Positions 11,425-21,721 of a stretch of 64,000 bases of DNA are shown one piece after another. This DNA comes from Ochromonas danica (lineage: Eukaryota > Sar > Chrysophyceae > Chromulinales > Chromulinaceae): contig VKHL01000029.1 in NCBI GenBank assembly GCA_015146655.1, positions 124,001-188,000 of the forward strand, written 5' to 3'. The notes below the pieces were generated by a model. It saw only the letters and a program-made list of their open reading frames with translations. It made no database searches and was not told the origin of the DNA. The position numbers and the translations under genes were made by a program. Every line of letters begins with the position of its first letter. Position 1 is the stretch's first letter.

Positions 11425-11795
11425 TTTTGTTGACGAAATCGAAATCAAAATGCAAAAAGCAGACCTTCTTTGCGGCGTTTTGCGACGAGAGAAGCGAAGA
11501 CCCTCTCACCAAAATCTTGCTTTCTTGATACGAGTATTGTGAGTGATAGCTTCCAGTTATAACCTCACATACACGGGTTTTAAAGAGGTGGGATGTGTCG
11601 GTCGGGCCAGAGGAGCAGGCAGAAGAAGCGGAAGAAGAAGAAAGACTTCCACTTGCACTTCCAACTTCCGCCCTTGACATTGGCCCTCCCTTGATGCGAT
11701 ATTGCGGATTGAACTGTCAGCCAAAGTCAATCACCAATCCAGGAGTGAATTTGCTGACTCTTCTTCTCAGTTATCTTCTATTTCTAATCATCTTC
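11425..11795. promoter_or_regulatory. Divergent promoter region, BTB gene / GPDH
   Basis: The region lies between two divergent start codons. Its right half is open in the GPDH frame and pyrimidine-rich, so it may include a GPDH leader, a 5' UTR intron or an N-terminal extension starting at the in-frame ATG at 11694. Confidence 0.4.
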
Positions 11796-12962
11796 ATGGC
11801 CAATCTCGCTGAGTCGCACGTTGCCATTATTGGCAGTGGCAATTGGGGAAGCGCTGTTGCTCGTCGTGTAGGTTTAAACCTTCAGAACACCAGCTTTGGG
11901 TTGAAGGAAAGTTTTATTAAGATGTGGGTACACGAAGAAATGATCAACAATCGACCTTTGAGCGCTATCATCAACGAAGACCACGAGAATGTCAAATACC
12001 TGCCGGGCATCAAACTTCCAGAAAATGTCCTGGCTTGTACTGATTTATTGGAGACCGTTCGCGGAGCCGATGTGCTTCTCTTCGTCTTACCGCACCAGTT
12101 CTTGCATCACGTGCTGAAGCAACTCCACGGCCACGTGCCAACTTCCACTATCTGTGTCTCTCTTATCAAAGGTGTGGAATTCGGGCCGAAAGGGTTTCGT
12201 CGTTTCTCACAAGTTATTCAGCATTCCTTGGAAGTGGATCCAAATCGTGTCGCAGTGATGATGGGTGCTAATGTCGCGCAGGATGTGGCCCAGGATCATT
12301 ACGCAGAGACCACTGTGGCTTGTTGGTCTCGTGAGGTTGCTCATCGAGTTGCCGAACTGTTTGCTTGTCCAACATTTAACGTTGAAGTGGCAGAGGACGT
12401 GGCTTCTGTGGAGCTTCTAGGGGCTCTGAAGAATGTGTTCGCACTTGGCGCAGGTTTCTGCGATGGTTTAGGCTATGGGGCCAGCAGCAAGGCGGCTTTG
12501 GTCAGACAAGGTTTGCAAGAAATGGAGACGTTCTGTAAACTTTTTGGAGATAGTTCTCATTTTCAGGCTCATTCATTATTGGGCTCTTGCGGTATTGCTG
12601 ATTTGGTGGCTACTTGTTATGGAGGTCGTCATCGTCGCTGCGCGGCAGAGTTCGCTCGCAGATCTATCGAACATCCCTGTTCTTTGCGCACACCAGAGGA
12701 AACCCACGCTCTTTGGCATGCCGTAGAGACCGACCTATTGGACGGACAGAAGCTTCAAGGAGTGGGAACAGCTGAGGAAATTTATTCCTTCTTGTCGAGT
12801 CATGGAGGGCATAGCAATGGTCCCGGCGCTCACTTCCCTCTCCTCGAGAGAATTCATGCGATTGCTTGCAAAGGAGAGGATGTGCGCAAGCTGTTGCCGT
12901 GGTTCACTCTGGAAGAGCGAGAGGATCGACTAGGTCATCGTGCTTTCATTCAAGACCTGTGA
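11796..12962 (+). CDS. GPD1: NAD-dependent glycerol-3-phosphate dehydrogenase
   Basis: A single exon encodes 388 residues. The enzyme interconverts dihydroxyacetone phosphate and glycerol 3-phosphate with NAD(H), feeding glycerolipid synthesis and osmolyte glycerol. The N-terminus has the dinucleotide-binding motif VAIIGSGNWGSAVA; later come LFVLPHQFL, SLIKGVE, MMGANVAQDVA, the substrate-binding VELLGALKNVFALGAGF, a GSCGIADLVATC segment and GGRHRRCAAEFA. Length and motif order match the eukaryotic cytosolic family. I chose ATG 11796 because the family normally begins just before the Rossmann motif. An in-frame ATG at 11694 would add 34 residues including a hydrophobic run, so a membrane- or organelle-targeted isoform is possible. 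Confidence 0.93.
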   Translation: MANLAESHVAIIGSGNWGSAVARRVGLNLQNTSFGLKESFIKMWVHEEMINNRPLSAIINEDHENVKYLPGIKLPENVLACTDLLETVRGADVLLFVLPHQFLHHVLKQLHGHVPTSTICVSLIKGVEFGPKGFRRFSQVIQHSLEVDPNRVAVMMGANVAQDVAQDHYAETTVACWSREVAHRVAELFACPTFNVEVAEDVASVELLGALKNVFALGAGFCDGLGYGASSKAALVRQGLQEMETFCKLFGDSSHFQAHSLLGSCGIADLVATCYGGRHRRCAAEFARRSIEHPCSLRTPEETHALWHAVETDLLDGQKLQGVGTAEEIYSFLSSHGGHSNGPGAHFPLLERIHAIACKGEDVRKLLPWFTLEEREDRLGHRAFIQDL

Positions 12963-13243
12963 TCTGCCCCAGTCGAGGCTATCACTTCTCACTTGTTCCA
13001 TTTCTTCTAGACACTCTGCTAGAGAGAAAGCTGACGCGTAACTACAGTACTCATACAAGTTGTAAAGAACGACTACGTCCACATTTCCTAACCGTCATTG
13101 TCTTTTCATTCTTATAACTACTACTACCTAACTAACAAAACTAAAGAGCTCAGAAATTGCTTTAATAAAGTGTGCGCTGTATGCTTGTATGTTGAACGGG
13201 TTGGGTGGAGGGTATAGCATGACCACACTGTGACTGCGCTGGG

Positions 13244-13681
13244 TTATATCTCATCCCTGTTGTCACCTTCAGGGGGCGAGAGATTTAGAAATATCGCAGC
13301 GCAAGTATTCTCTACGCCTCCCTCCTCCGACAACCTCCGCAGCAGCTCGTCTAGATAACTCTGCAGGGCTTGCTGCCTTTGGTCCAGGAAGGCGCTGTCA
13401 GCAGTGACGTGGAAGAGGGTCTTGGGAGGGAAGGATGGCAGAGTGATGGGCAACATGCTCGTTGTGACCTGCAGGTGATTATGTAATTCCGCCATCTCGC
13501 TGAAGCGCGACTTCACCGTCCACTTCTGCTTGCCTCGTTGCACTTCAATGAGATAGACCACATAGCTGGCGAAGCCGCAGCAGCTATCACTGTTCACTAC
13601 TTCATAACCAGAGATATTAAATGTAAAAAAATCATCCCCAAAGCGAGGTGAGAATTGCTTTGAAGGGAAGTACAAAACCAT
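13244..13681 (-). CDS. Small PX-domain protein
   Basis: A single exon encodes 145 residues, almost all of it one PX domain. The strand pattern ISGYEVVNS, YVVYLIEVQRG, KWTVKSRFSEMAELH leads into the Pro-rich loop LPSFPPKTLF and a helix with DQRQQALQSYLDELL, as in sorting nexins. The R-F pair in KSRFSEM is the phosphoinositide-contacting position. PX domains bind phosphatidylinositol 3-phosphate on endosomes. Nothing beyond the PX fold is present, so it may act as an adaptor. Its ATG is only 104 bp from the ATG of the divergent glycosyltransferase gene. Confidence 0.82.
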   Translation of the reverse strand: MVLYFPSKQFSPRFGDDFFTFNISGYEVVNSDSCCGFASYVVYLIEVQRGKQKWTVKSRFSEMAELHNHLQVTTSMLPITLPSFPPKTLFHVTADSAFLDQRQQALQSYLDELLRRLSEEGGVENTCAAIFLNLSPPEGDNRDEI

Positions 13682-13785
13682 GGGGTCTGTCCTTTTGATT
13701 CAAGTGCTCCTCAAGAGAGTGGCAAAATCCTTGTTTTACCCACTTTTACCAATACGCCCTTTTGAGGAATTCCTTATAGGCTTCG
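13682..13785. promoter_or_regulatory. Very short bidirectional promoter, PX gene / glycosyltransferase
   Basis: Only 104 bp separate the two start codons; both 5' UTRs must be very short or overlap. The gap is A/T- and pyrimidine-rich. Confidence 0.45.
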
Positions 13786-15741
13786 ATGAATTACGTAAAT
13801 GGCGATATTTTGGAACGTTGCTGTCAAGAGGAAAAATGCGAAAGTATGGCGGCAGTTCATCAGGAAATTCTAGTCTTTAAGATTTCAATAGGAGTCTGCC
13901 TGGGAGTGATTTGTTTTATGTTAGGCTGGTTCATGGCCTTGCCTTCCGCTCAGGGTTTCTTCAATCTCCACCACGCCCACTGCCCGCCCGCAGACCCTTC
14001 GCCCCTCCCCGTGGAGGTTGCCTCGGCCCCACACCCTGACGAACCTTCTGATATCATTGGGAGAAGTCTGAGCGGGCTATCTGTAGCGGTGTTGGTGAAG
14101 GAGGAGGAGGAGGCGGGGAGTGTAGTGGTGGGGAAGGGAAAGGGTTTTCGCATGGAAAGGTGAGAGACTGACTTGACCTGCTGTCGTCATTTCACTTACC
14201 CCTCCTTCTATTGCTATTGCTGTTGCTGTTGCTGTTGGTGGCCAGAGAGCGCACAGTCCAGCCCTTTGTGTTGGAGGAAGTCTTCGGCATGCTGCACCAC
14301 CCCGCCTCGCCCCTCAACTCAGAGCTGCTCTTCTACCACACACCTCCTCCTCCACCTCCACCTGTGTTACCCAGCGACAACATCGACCCGCCACCTTCTG
14401 ACTCTGTCGAGAATGATGGGAAGTTGTTCCATCGAGAGCACTGCCAAGAAGTGGTTCTGAGTCGCACGGGGTCTCTGGCCTACATGCCCAACAAGTGCCT
14501 GGCCATGGCCTTGGTCGAGCCCAGCCACGCCGACTCCACTGCTTTGCTGTCTCGACGCGGTCGAATTTCCGGCCTGCAAGATCAGTTCTCTGCAGACTTC
14601 GCCAGTAAACTAGCTCTTCTGGAGGAGAAGAAGCTGTTGCCGCCCTTCTTGTCTCATCTGGACGCTCTGACCAATCAACTGAGAGCGTTGGTGGGAGACC
14701 CTCCTGACAACCTCGTGGTCATTATGGTGCTAAATAGCGGAGTCCTCGATCTGTTCACTAACTTTCTTTGTTCTTGTCGTGAAGCCAACATCTTCTCGGT
14801 AATGCAGAGGTCGTTGGTGGTCTTCACAGTAGAACAGGAGGTGGACGATGTAGTGCGGGCGATGTCTATCCGTGTCTTTCGATCCCCACACCTCGCCAAC
14901 TTGCCTAAGCAAGCTGCAGGGGCTTATGGTGACGGAGTGTTTGGCATGGCGATGTGGTTGAAGAACTCGGCAGTCTTCCTCGCTGTCCATGCAGGCTATC
15001 ACGTGCTCTTCCAGGTGCGATCTGATCTGCTGTCTTCATATGATTAAGACAATGAATAGACCATAACCATGATGTGATATAGGATGTGGACCTTGTGTGG
15101 ATGACCAACCCGATCGGCAGTCTTCTTCAACAACCACACGACTTGGTCTTCATGGACGACGGCGCGAGGTTAGTAATCTCATCGCTAGACTACTTGGCTG
15201 AATGAATGTTGTCTTCTTAATAGCTGTCTGTGTCTCGTCTAGAACTCCTCGCTTCAGTCCGTACTATTTCAATTCAGGATTCTACTTGGTGCGGTCCAAT
15301 GCGCGCACACACTTCTTGCTGCACCGCATGCTTCTGCACCTCATCGAGATCATTCGCACTCACTCCCATCAATCCACTCTGACAAAGACCTTGGTGGAGG
15401 TCTCAGCACTCACTCCGATCTCCTGGCTCATTCTTGACCAAGAGGAATACCCTTCTGGCTATGCATTTCATCATAACCTGGGATTCATTCAAGAGATGAA
15501 AGCGGGAGAGAAGCACCCGAAAGTGTTTCACATGTGTTGGACTGAGTCGAGGAAGCAGAAAGTCACTTATTTCCAGCAGCTTGGTCTGTGGCTGTTGCCT
15601 GAGGAGGGCAGCGGCGGCGGGGAGAAGGGCGAGCACTGCCTCACAGCGCAGGGCATGCTAGACCTCCGCAGGCAACAGCCACAGGCCAAGCTGCTGGACT
15701 ATTGCTGCAGGTCAGGAGAGTATTTCAACAAGCCACGGTGA
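13786..15741 (+). CDS. Type II membrane glycosyltransferase, GT77-like nucleotide-diphospho-sugar transferase
   Basis: Four exons (13786-14159, 14246-15014, 15083-15168, 15243-15741) encode 575 residues. Residues about 35-58 (ISIGVCLGVICFMLGWFM) form a single signal anchor, as expected of a Golgi type II enzyme. The catalytic half contains NSGVLDLFTNFLCSCREANI, a GVFGMAMWLKNSAVFLAVHAGY segment and then DVDLVWMTNPI: the DxD motif that binds the metal and the nucleotide sugar falls exactly at the exon 2/3 junction. It is followed by FMDDGAR, YYFNSGFYLVRSN and an HMCW segment near the end. The pattern matches the nucleotide-diphospho-sugar transferase family of plant and algal arabinosyl/xylosyl transferases. 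Donor and acceptor sugars cannot be told from sequence. Confidence 0.82.
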
Positions 15742-15901
15742 GCGAAGTGAATCAAGCATATCAGAGTTAGATACTGTAAATAGAACACTAGCTTTCTCAT
15801 TATCCTTAATTAGTACTAATCAGCAGGTGAAGGTGGAGGAGGAGGAGGAGGAGAGTTAGTATTGGATGTCATTAACTTAATCACGTAATGGCATCCAGTA
15901 G

Positions 15902-16586
15902 TTAGACGCTCTCGTCAGTGCCGGCCATGTTGTGCGCCTCGATGGTGTTGTCCTGGTGGGGTCTGGCGCCGTCCAGTTGAGGAGCATCACTAGACGTGGC
16001 GAATCCCTTGAGCTTCCCTTCATAGCTATCCCAGCGCAGATCTGCTCACAAGCAGAGAAGAGAAGAGAAGAGCGAATACAATGATATTGACATAACATGT
16101 TGATACAATATGTTGATATTGATATAATAGATACTAGTGATAGGGGAGGACCAGCCTACCTTTGATGCGAACAACCATGCTAGGACCTTGAAAAGTAGGC
16201 TTTCTTTGAGAGAGGTCCTTGCCGTACTCTTGCAGCCAGTCGATGACGTGGACCAACTGCTTCGTCTTGCCCTCCGCTGTGAGGGTTGACGTGGTCTTGG
16301 AGGTCTCTTCGAAGAAGGCAGGACAGCCGCGGAAAAAGGACACTTCTTTCTTAATCTCAGCGCGGAATAATGCGTTTGTCGCGTGCTCTCCTGTGAAATG
16401 AACGATCAGCTTGGCTTTCTCTGTGGCGGGGGCATTGAAAGTCTCCGTGCTGTCAGTGTGGCTATGAAGATGAGAGAGCCTGGATCGAGAGAGAGCATTG
16501 GCAAGTCTTTCACTTTGAAAGGCGAGCGCAGGAGAGGCGAGCAAGAGCAGCAAGGAAAGGGCAAGGAAAGCGAAGCAGCGAATCAT
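15902..16586 (-). CDS. Small protein with signal peptide and plastid-like presequence, unknown function
   Basis: Two exons (16586-16160 and 16041-15902) encode 188 residues. The start is the first ATG of the frame; residues 1-22 are a clear signal peptide (MIRCFAFLALSLLLLL then ASPALA) with Phe immediately after the predicted cleavage site, followed by QSERLANALSRSRL, basic and Ser-rich without acidic dominance. ALA-F plus such a stretch is how bipartite plastid presequences look in algae with red secondary plastids; plain secretion is the alternative. The mature part (KAKLIVHFTGEHATNALF, FFRGCPAFFEETSKTTSTL, VIDWLQEYGKDLS) resembles no family I can name. It is convergent with the glycosyltransferase gene. 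Confidence 0.68.
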
Positions 16587-17139
16587 TGCAAAGGAAGACT
16601 GCCCGTCAAGCTTCAATCAGCAGTCTCGGTCCACTTTCGGAGTTTCGGGTTTCGGCGTTTTCGCTCTTTAGAACAGCAGCGTTGAACCCAGCAGAGTTAC
16701 AGCTAGTGTAGTAGGAACATGACTAATCTAACTCATAATACCTAACGGTGATATTAATCATATTAATTTGTCTAAGTAAGAAAGAGAGTGCCTGTCGTAA
16801 CAATATCTAAATAACTAATTGTAATAACTCAAAACCGCCATGAATGTTTAGCTCTTTGTCTGAGAGAGTATTGACTTTGTATCCCACTTGTCAGAATAAC
16901 TGACTGGTTTCTGGTTATCTCATCTTATTCACAGTAATTCTTGATAAGAAAGTACGACGTTACTGTTCCCAGGCTAGAGTCAGAGCATCTAACCAGAACT
17001 AGCGATTAATAATTACACGATCACTCTCCTCTCCTTTCACACCCTCACACACAGTTTGTAGTCCTTCTCCTGCTTCTACTACACCTCTAACTCACTCTCT
17101 CTGTCTCTTCTAGCTTAATTTCACTTAACTTAACCAGTG
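16587..17139. other. Intergenic, no gene seen
   Basis: The stretch is A/T-rich and holds the upstream region of the small secreted protein and the 3' UTR of COX19. A TTTCGGCGTTTTCGC stretch at about 16650 is E2F-like. I see no ORF with a recognisable domain. Confidence 0.4.
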
Positions 17140-17571
17140 CTAGTGGCCAGACTTTCGGTTCCAGAAGTCGAAACCGAACTTATTGCTGCCACGCACAGTG
17201 AGCCCAGCGATGAATCCCTTGCTCTCCTTACTCTCATCCTGAGGAATGGACTTGCGCTCATACTGGCGTCCTTCAGTGAAGCCGAGGCTGTCGAGGTCGT
17301 CCTCGGCCATGAGGCCGCGCTCCATGCGACACTTCAGATACTCCTTGGAGAAGGCCTTGCAGGGAAAGTGATCGCTCTTGTTCTCTCGTATGCACTTTAA
17401 GAAGACCTAGGGACAGCAGCGAAGGCGACTTGGTGAGCGATTAGAAGGAGAAGAGGAAGTGTCACAGGAACTCACCTTCATCGATTCTTTGCATTCTCCA
17501 TCGTGATCTAGAGGAAAGACCCCTCGTTCAGGTGGTCTAGCTTGTACTCTGGCACCTCCAAAAGCATCCAT
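17140..17571 (-). CDS. COX19: Cytochrome c oxidase assembly factor COX19 (CHCH, twin CX9C)
   Basis: Two exons (17571-17476 and 17406-17140) encode 120 residues. The N-terminus RPPERGVFPLDHDGECKE matches the COX19 signature (PPDKGSFPLDHLGEC in animals). Two CX9C motifs are intact: CKESMKVFLKC, which spans the intron, and CKAFSKEYLKC, followed by RMERGLMAEDDLDSLGF as in COX19. The protein works in the mitochondrial intermembrane space in copper delivery to cytochrome oxidase and is imported by the Mia40 disulfide relay. The C-terminal tail after residue 85 is longer than in yeast or animals. ATG 17571 is chosen because it places the conserved N-terminus correctly. Confidence 0.92.
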
Positions 17572-17773
17572 CTTCACTCTGTTGTTGCTAGAAAGGAAGT
17601 GGACTGGACTGCCCAAGCGCAGCAGAGCAGTGCAGCAGTAGTACTACATGCGCGGGAAGACTCTCCCTTGTGACGCCGCAGCTGCACACGCAAACAATAA
17701 TAACGCGGGAACCACAATAATAACACCAAACACCACAAACACTAATCCCTTCTACAGTATAACATTATGCAAA

Positions 17774-19789
17774 CTAACTATTTCCTTGCTCAGAGTTTGG
17801 TGCACTGGGAGAAGAGAGAAGCGATTGTGCTGCACCTTGTCCTGCGAGGAAGCCTGTGGTCCAGGCTGCCTGAAAGTTGAACCCGCCTGTTAATCCGTCA
17901 ATGTCCAGCACTTCACCGGCCAGATGCAAGCCTGGCTGACCTCGCGCTTCCATAGTCGTCATCACTATCTCAGACAAGGCTACTCCCCCTGAAGTAACAA
18001 ACTCGTCTCGATAGCTGGCTTTGCCTGGGGGGAAGTGGAGGAGTTAGGACAGACAGACAGCTCATTGACATTTATTGCTCACCTGATATCGAGAGAAGCA
18101 TCCGACAGATCAGATCAGCAAGAATCGTTAGATTCTTCTTGTCTGCTTCAGCCCAGCGCAGAGTGGGCGAGAGACCACAGCGCTGCAGAAGCAGAAGCCA
18201 AAGGCGGCGGCTGAGGATTGGGTCCGTCTCGTCGTTCTCGTCCTCCACATTCAAACGACTACCTACTGAGGAGGTATACGCTTCGGAGTGGTCCCCCAGC
18301 AGCATGGCTATAGGTGGACGAGGAAAGCACTTGCCCAGTTGCCTGCAAGAAGAGTCAACAAGTTAAACACAGCATAGCATAGCATAGCATAGCATAGTTA
18401 CAGTCAATGGCCCTCACCGTGTGGGATGTTTCTTCTTTTCTTCTAAGAAGTGCTCCACTAGCTGTGTGGGAGTCATCTCTCCCAACCAGCTCATCTCAAG
18501 GTCACACCTAAACAGAAGCAATGTGGTTCAACACCCCTCACATCCCTCACACACGAAGTGTTCATAACTAACTTGTACTGTTGACTGGCTAGTAGACGAG
18601 CTGCGAAGGAGGAAAGCCTCAAGACCGCAGGCCCCGATAGACCTTGTTTGGTGATGATCGCAGGCCCTCGCTGCACAAGCCCTTCTCGCAAGGCCTGCAG
18701 TCGTTGAGAGCTGAGGCGCTCCAGAGGGTTGCTTTTGAGATAGTCCCAGGTCTCTCGTCGAGGCAGCAAGCGCAGACGAGCAAAGGCAGTGCTGCAGCCA
18801 GCCAAGGCGGTCAACTGCTCGTCCTTGATCACGAAGGAAAACAAAGCTGGAAGGGGAGGAATGACTTTGAGTCCCAGTTGCTTGCACATATCATACCCAG
18901 CTCTATCATAACCAGCCATAACCATGTCCACAACAAAGCATGAGAAAACGAGAGTGCCAGGTGTTGGGAGTGAGAGAGACTCACCTGCTGGATCCTGAGG
19001 CGAGAATGAGACGATCGCAAGTCAGAGTGGATTTCTCGTTGCCTTGGCCTTCTGAGAGGTGAACGATAAAGCCGGAGGTCTCGTGGGGAAGAATGGCGAG
19101 CACTCGCTGGTTCAACCTCACTTGCACTTGCAGTCTGCTGGCAGCGTTCTCCAAGGCCTGCTTGACTGACTCAGCTCTGTCATAGCAAACACACAGCACA
19201 GCAGGTGATGAGCATCACTCTAGGTCTAGATCTAGGTCTAGGACAGTGCTGTCTGTCTGTGTCATAATAGCCACCTACAGTACCCACCAACAGTGCCTGC
19301 CTACCTGTCATCTGCTGGGAAGACTCTGCCGTCCTCCTCTACCTTCAGCCCGCCTGCCACACGCTCTGAGAACCAAGTCCAGCTGTCCCACGGACCAAAG
19401 CGCTTGCTTAGCGGTCCCAATAGTTCACGCTGGCCGCGAGGATAGTGCTGCTTACAGCATGCATGCAAGCATTCAGAGGTGGTCATCAATAGCGATGATA
19501 TGATGCCTTGCTGGCCTACCTTGGCGATGGTCGCCACTTCTTGATAGGGGTCGTGCATGACGTTGCATCTCCCGCCTCCAGAGATCAGAACCTTCGCCAA
19601 GGCCTCTTTGCCTGATTCCAGCACCATCACCTCATGACCTCCTGTTGGATCAGCTCGCAAAGCCTCGGCACATTGGATGGCACTAAAGTAGCCAGCTGCG
19701 CCTCCTCCCACCACCACCACTCGGTAGCCTAACCCCAGCTTAACTGTGATGCAAAGACAAACCAGACTAATGACAACAAGCAAGTGCAT
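17774..19789 (-). CDS. FAD-dependent oxidoreductase, HI0933/BaiN (YhiN) family
   Basis: Seven exons (19789-19520, 19450-19305, 19176-18985, 18902-18573, 18507-18418, 18342-18083, 18024-17774) give 512 residues in continuous frame. The N-terminus is a hydrophobic signal (MHLLVVISLVCLCITV) followed directly by the FAD-binding VVVVGGGAAGYFSAI. Family hallmarks follow: KVLISGGGRCNVMHD, YPRGQRELLGPL, a second-domain IPPLPALFSFVI, KQGLSGPAVLRLSSF, and the C-terminal TSGGVALSEI / PGLHLAGEVLDIDGLTGGFN block. Bacterial members include a bile-acid 7-dehydroxylation reductase; most eukaryotic members are uncharacterised. The exon 2 acceptor is ambiguous by one codon (19450 or 19447). The signal implies secretory-route or plastid location. 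The family call is very firm, the substrate unknown. Confidence 0.88.
18371..18397. repeat. AGCAT microsatellite inside an intron
   Basis: AGCAT is repeated about five times in the fifth intron of the flavoprotein gene. Confidence 0.8.
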
Positions 19790-20364
19790 CGCGTCCAATA
19801 TTATACAGACCAATTGCTGTGAGTGGGAGACACTATCTGGTTATCTGGCTATTTAGCTATTTGATTATCTAGATATCTGGCAGCTTTTGACACTTTAAAT
19901 TTGGTTTGGTTTTCGATCAGCTGGTTAGCTATCAAATTAGATCACTTAACCGGGATCTCGCCTACTCTATTGCTGTACACACACTTGAAGCGGATCATTC
20001 GGAAGGCTAAACTAAGATTGACAATTGCTTAAATTATCCAAACAACAACACAACAACACAACAACACAACAATATAATAAACCAACGGCTCAACACGTTA
20101 CGACTTCTTTCTCCTTTTCCTCAAATAACAAATATTGATAATTCAATGAGAGCAATGCTAAGAACCAACCGCGTTAGACGATCTGAGCTAATCTGCTTAT
20201 CATATCAAACCAAACCACATACTGCGACAACAAACAAACGCGACCATTAGGAAGGGGTGGGGGGGGGGGGGGGGGGGGACAAATAGATACCACTGCTATT
20301 TCTACTGCTGCTACTACTATCGACGAATACTGGCTTGCCAGGGAATAACTGGAATACTATTCCA
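19790..20364. repeat. Intergenic with simple repeats and a 20-base G run
   Basis: No gene is visible. The stretch has a CAACAACACA-type repeat at about 20041-20073 and an uninterrupted G run at 20259-20278. It should hold the upstream region of the flavoprotein gene and the 3' UTR of the 7TM gene. Confidence 0.6.
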
Positions 20365-21519
20365 TTAGCCATGGGCTTGTCCACCCTGACCGTCTGCTGC
20401 AGAGGGATGCATCGCATTGACAGTCTCTATCTCTCTGCCCTCCTCCAGACTGGTCATCGCCACTGACACCTCTTGGCGGGACTCCTCGTCAAAGAAATCA
20501 ACAGTCATTTCTTCTTGTTGAATGAAGGAGAAAGAGCGCAGCCAGTCTCTCGCAGGGTCAGGAGGCAGCACAAGCAAACCAGGCGGTCCAGCGGCGGTGG
20601 AGGAAAGGCGATGATGATCGTCTTCCGAGATTATTGAAGGCTGCTCTGCCTTCGCATTGCTTGCGATATCACTATTGCCTGGCTGGTCGGAGAGGAAGAA
20701 GAGCGCGAAGAAGCGACGCCTGGCTTGCGGCTGCATGGCCAAGAAGAGGCACAAGTCTCCGAAGCTGACCAGAGGAGTCACCACCGCCAGAAACACCAGA
20801 CAGGCGAACTTCCCTGCTGAGAGGTCTTGGCTGTCGTAGTCAGCGCCGTAGCTTGCCTCGTACCAAGCCGAGCCTGAGCGACTGAGTGCCTGTAGGATGG
20901 GGTAGAGGATGAGACGAGCAGTGAACACTCGCAGCGCCTCCTCCTGCTCCGACTTCTTCTCCTTGCGAGAGCCCATGAGGTGGATTTTGTAGATACAAAG
21001 CGAACAAAAGACCAGGCTGAAGGCGATGGATGCCAGACGCAGGTAGTAGTACAGCCCCAGCACTGCCAGCTGCTTGAGCGAGTCATTCTCCGCACTGCGC
21101 GGCACCACACTGACCAGATAGACCAAGGCGTCCACCAGGCCGGGAAGAAGAGAGGAGAGGACGATCAGCGGGTATCTCTTGGTGATGCTCACTTTCTTGT
21201 GGTAGGTGACCACGAACCACGTCACCCAGGCGATCCAGTTGGCCACCAGATTGGCTCCGATGCCGCAGGACAGCTGGAAGAAGTTGGCCACCACTGTGAA
21301 ATAGTAGCCGCAGTTGACTACACTGGGGAAGAAGGTGACGTCGTAGAGCAGCTGGAATCGCGTCATTGCGAGTAAGAGCAACATGAAGCCTGTGCGCTGC
21401 GGACTGGTCAGGATTAACCAGTTGATCGTCAACGAGGAGAGAGCGCCAAGGATACTCGTGCCAAGTGTGAACCCAGCGAAGATCTGGTAGTAGACATTGC
21501 CTGAGAAGTCATAGGTCAT
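20365..21519 (-). CDS. Seven-transmembrane GPCR-like protein
   Basis: A single exon encodes 384 residues from the first ATG at 21519. Hydrophobicity gives seven helices between about residues 10 and 260 (starting IFAGFTLGTSILGALSSL and ending FACLVFLAVVTPLVSFGDLCLFLAM), with a basic third intracellular loop (HLMGSRKEKKSEQ) and a polar C-terminal tail of about 110 residues. This topology fits a G-protein-coupled receptor of the divergent protist type; there is no DRY or NPxxY motif. The ligand is unknown. It is head-to-head with the mitochondrial uS17 gene, 202 bp apart. Confidence 0.6.
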   Translation of the reverse strand: MTYDFSGNVYYQIFAGFTLGTSILGALSSLTINWLILTSPQRTGFMLLLLAMTRFQLLYDVTFFPSVVNCGYYFTVVANFFQLSCGIGANLVANWIAWVTWFVVTYHKKVSITKRYPLIVLSSLLPGLVDALVYLVSVVPRSAENDSLKQLAVLGLYYYLRLASIAFSLVFCSLCIYKIHLMGSRKEKKSEQEEALRVFTARLILYPILQALSRSGSAWYEASYGADYDSQDLSAGKFACLVFLAVVTPLVSFGDLCLFLAMQPQARRRFFALFFLSDQPGNSDIASNAKAEQPSIISEDDHHRLSSTAAGPPGLLVLPPDPARDWLRSFSFIQQEEMTVDFFDEESRQEVSVAMTSLEEGREIETVNAMHPSAADGQGGQAHG

Positions 21520-21721
21520 GATCAACAATGCAGCCCACAGCCTTCAGGTTTACCTGCGAAAAATATCTTCCATTTTAAGTTAACAGGACAGCATTCACTG
21601 GATTCCATGGAATGAGTGGTGCATTTGTCATATTGTTGTGGTGCGTGCGAATGGCCTCGCTCTGCTGCTGGTTTGTGAAGGTGGCGGAGACAGTCGCTTC
21701 ATCTCTCCCATCGGTCGAAAC

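Noticed and set aside
11595-11693. Further upstream GPDH frame with acidic Glu-rich peptide
   Set aside because: It has no ATG start and lies in the divergent promoter.
20259-20278. G run considered as a telomere or G-quadruplex element
   Set aside because: A plain 20-base homopolymer is more likely a simple repeat; no telomere-type repeat is nearby.
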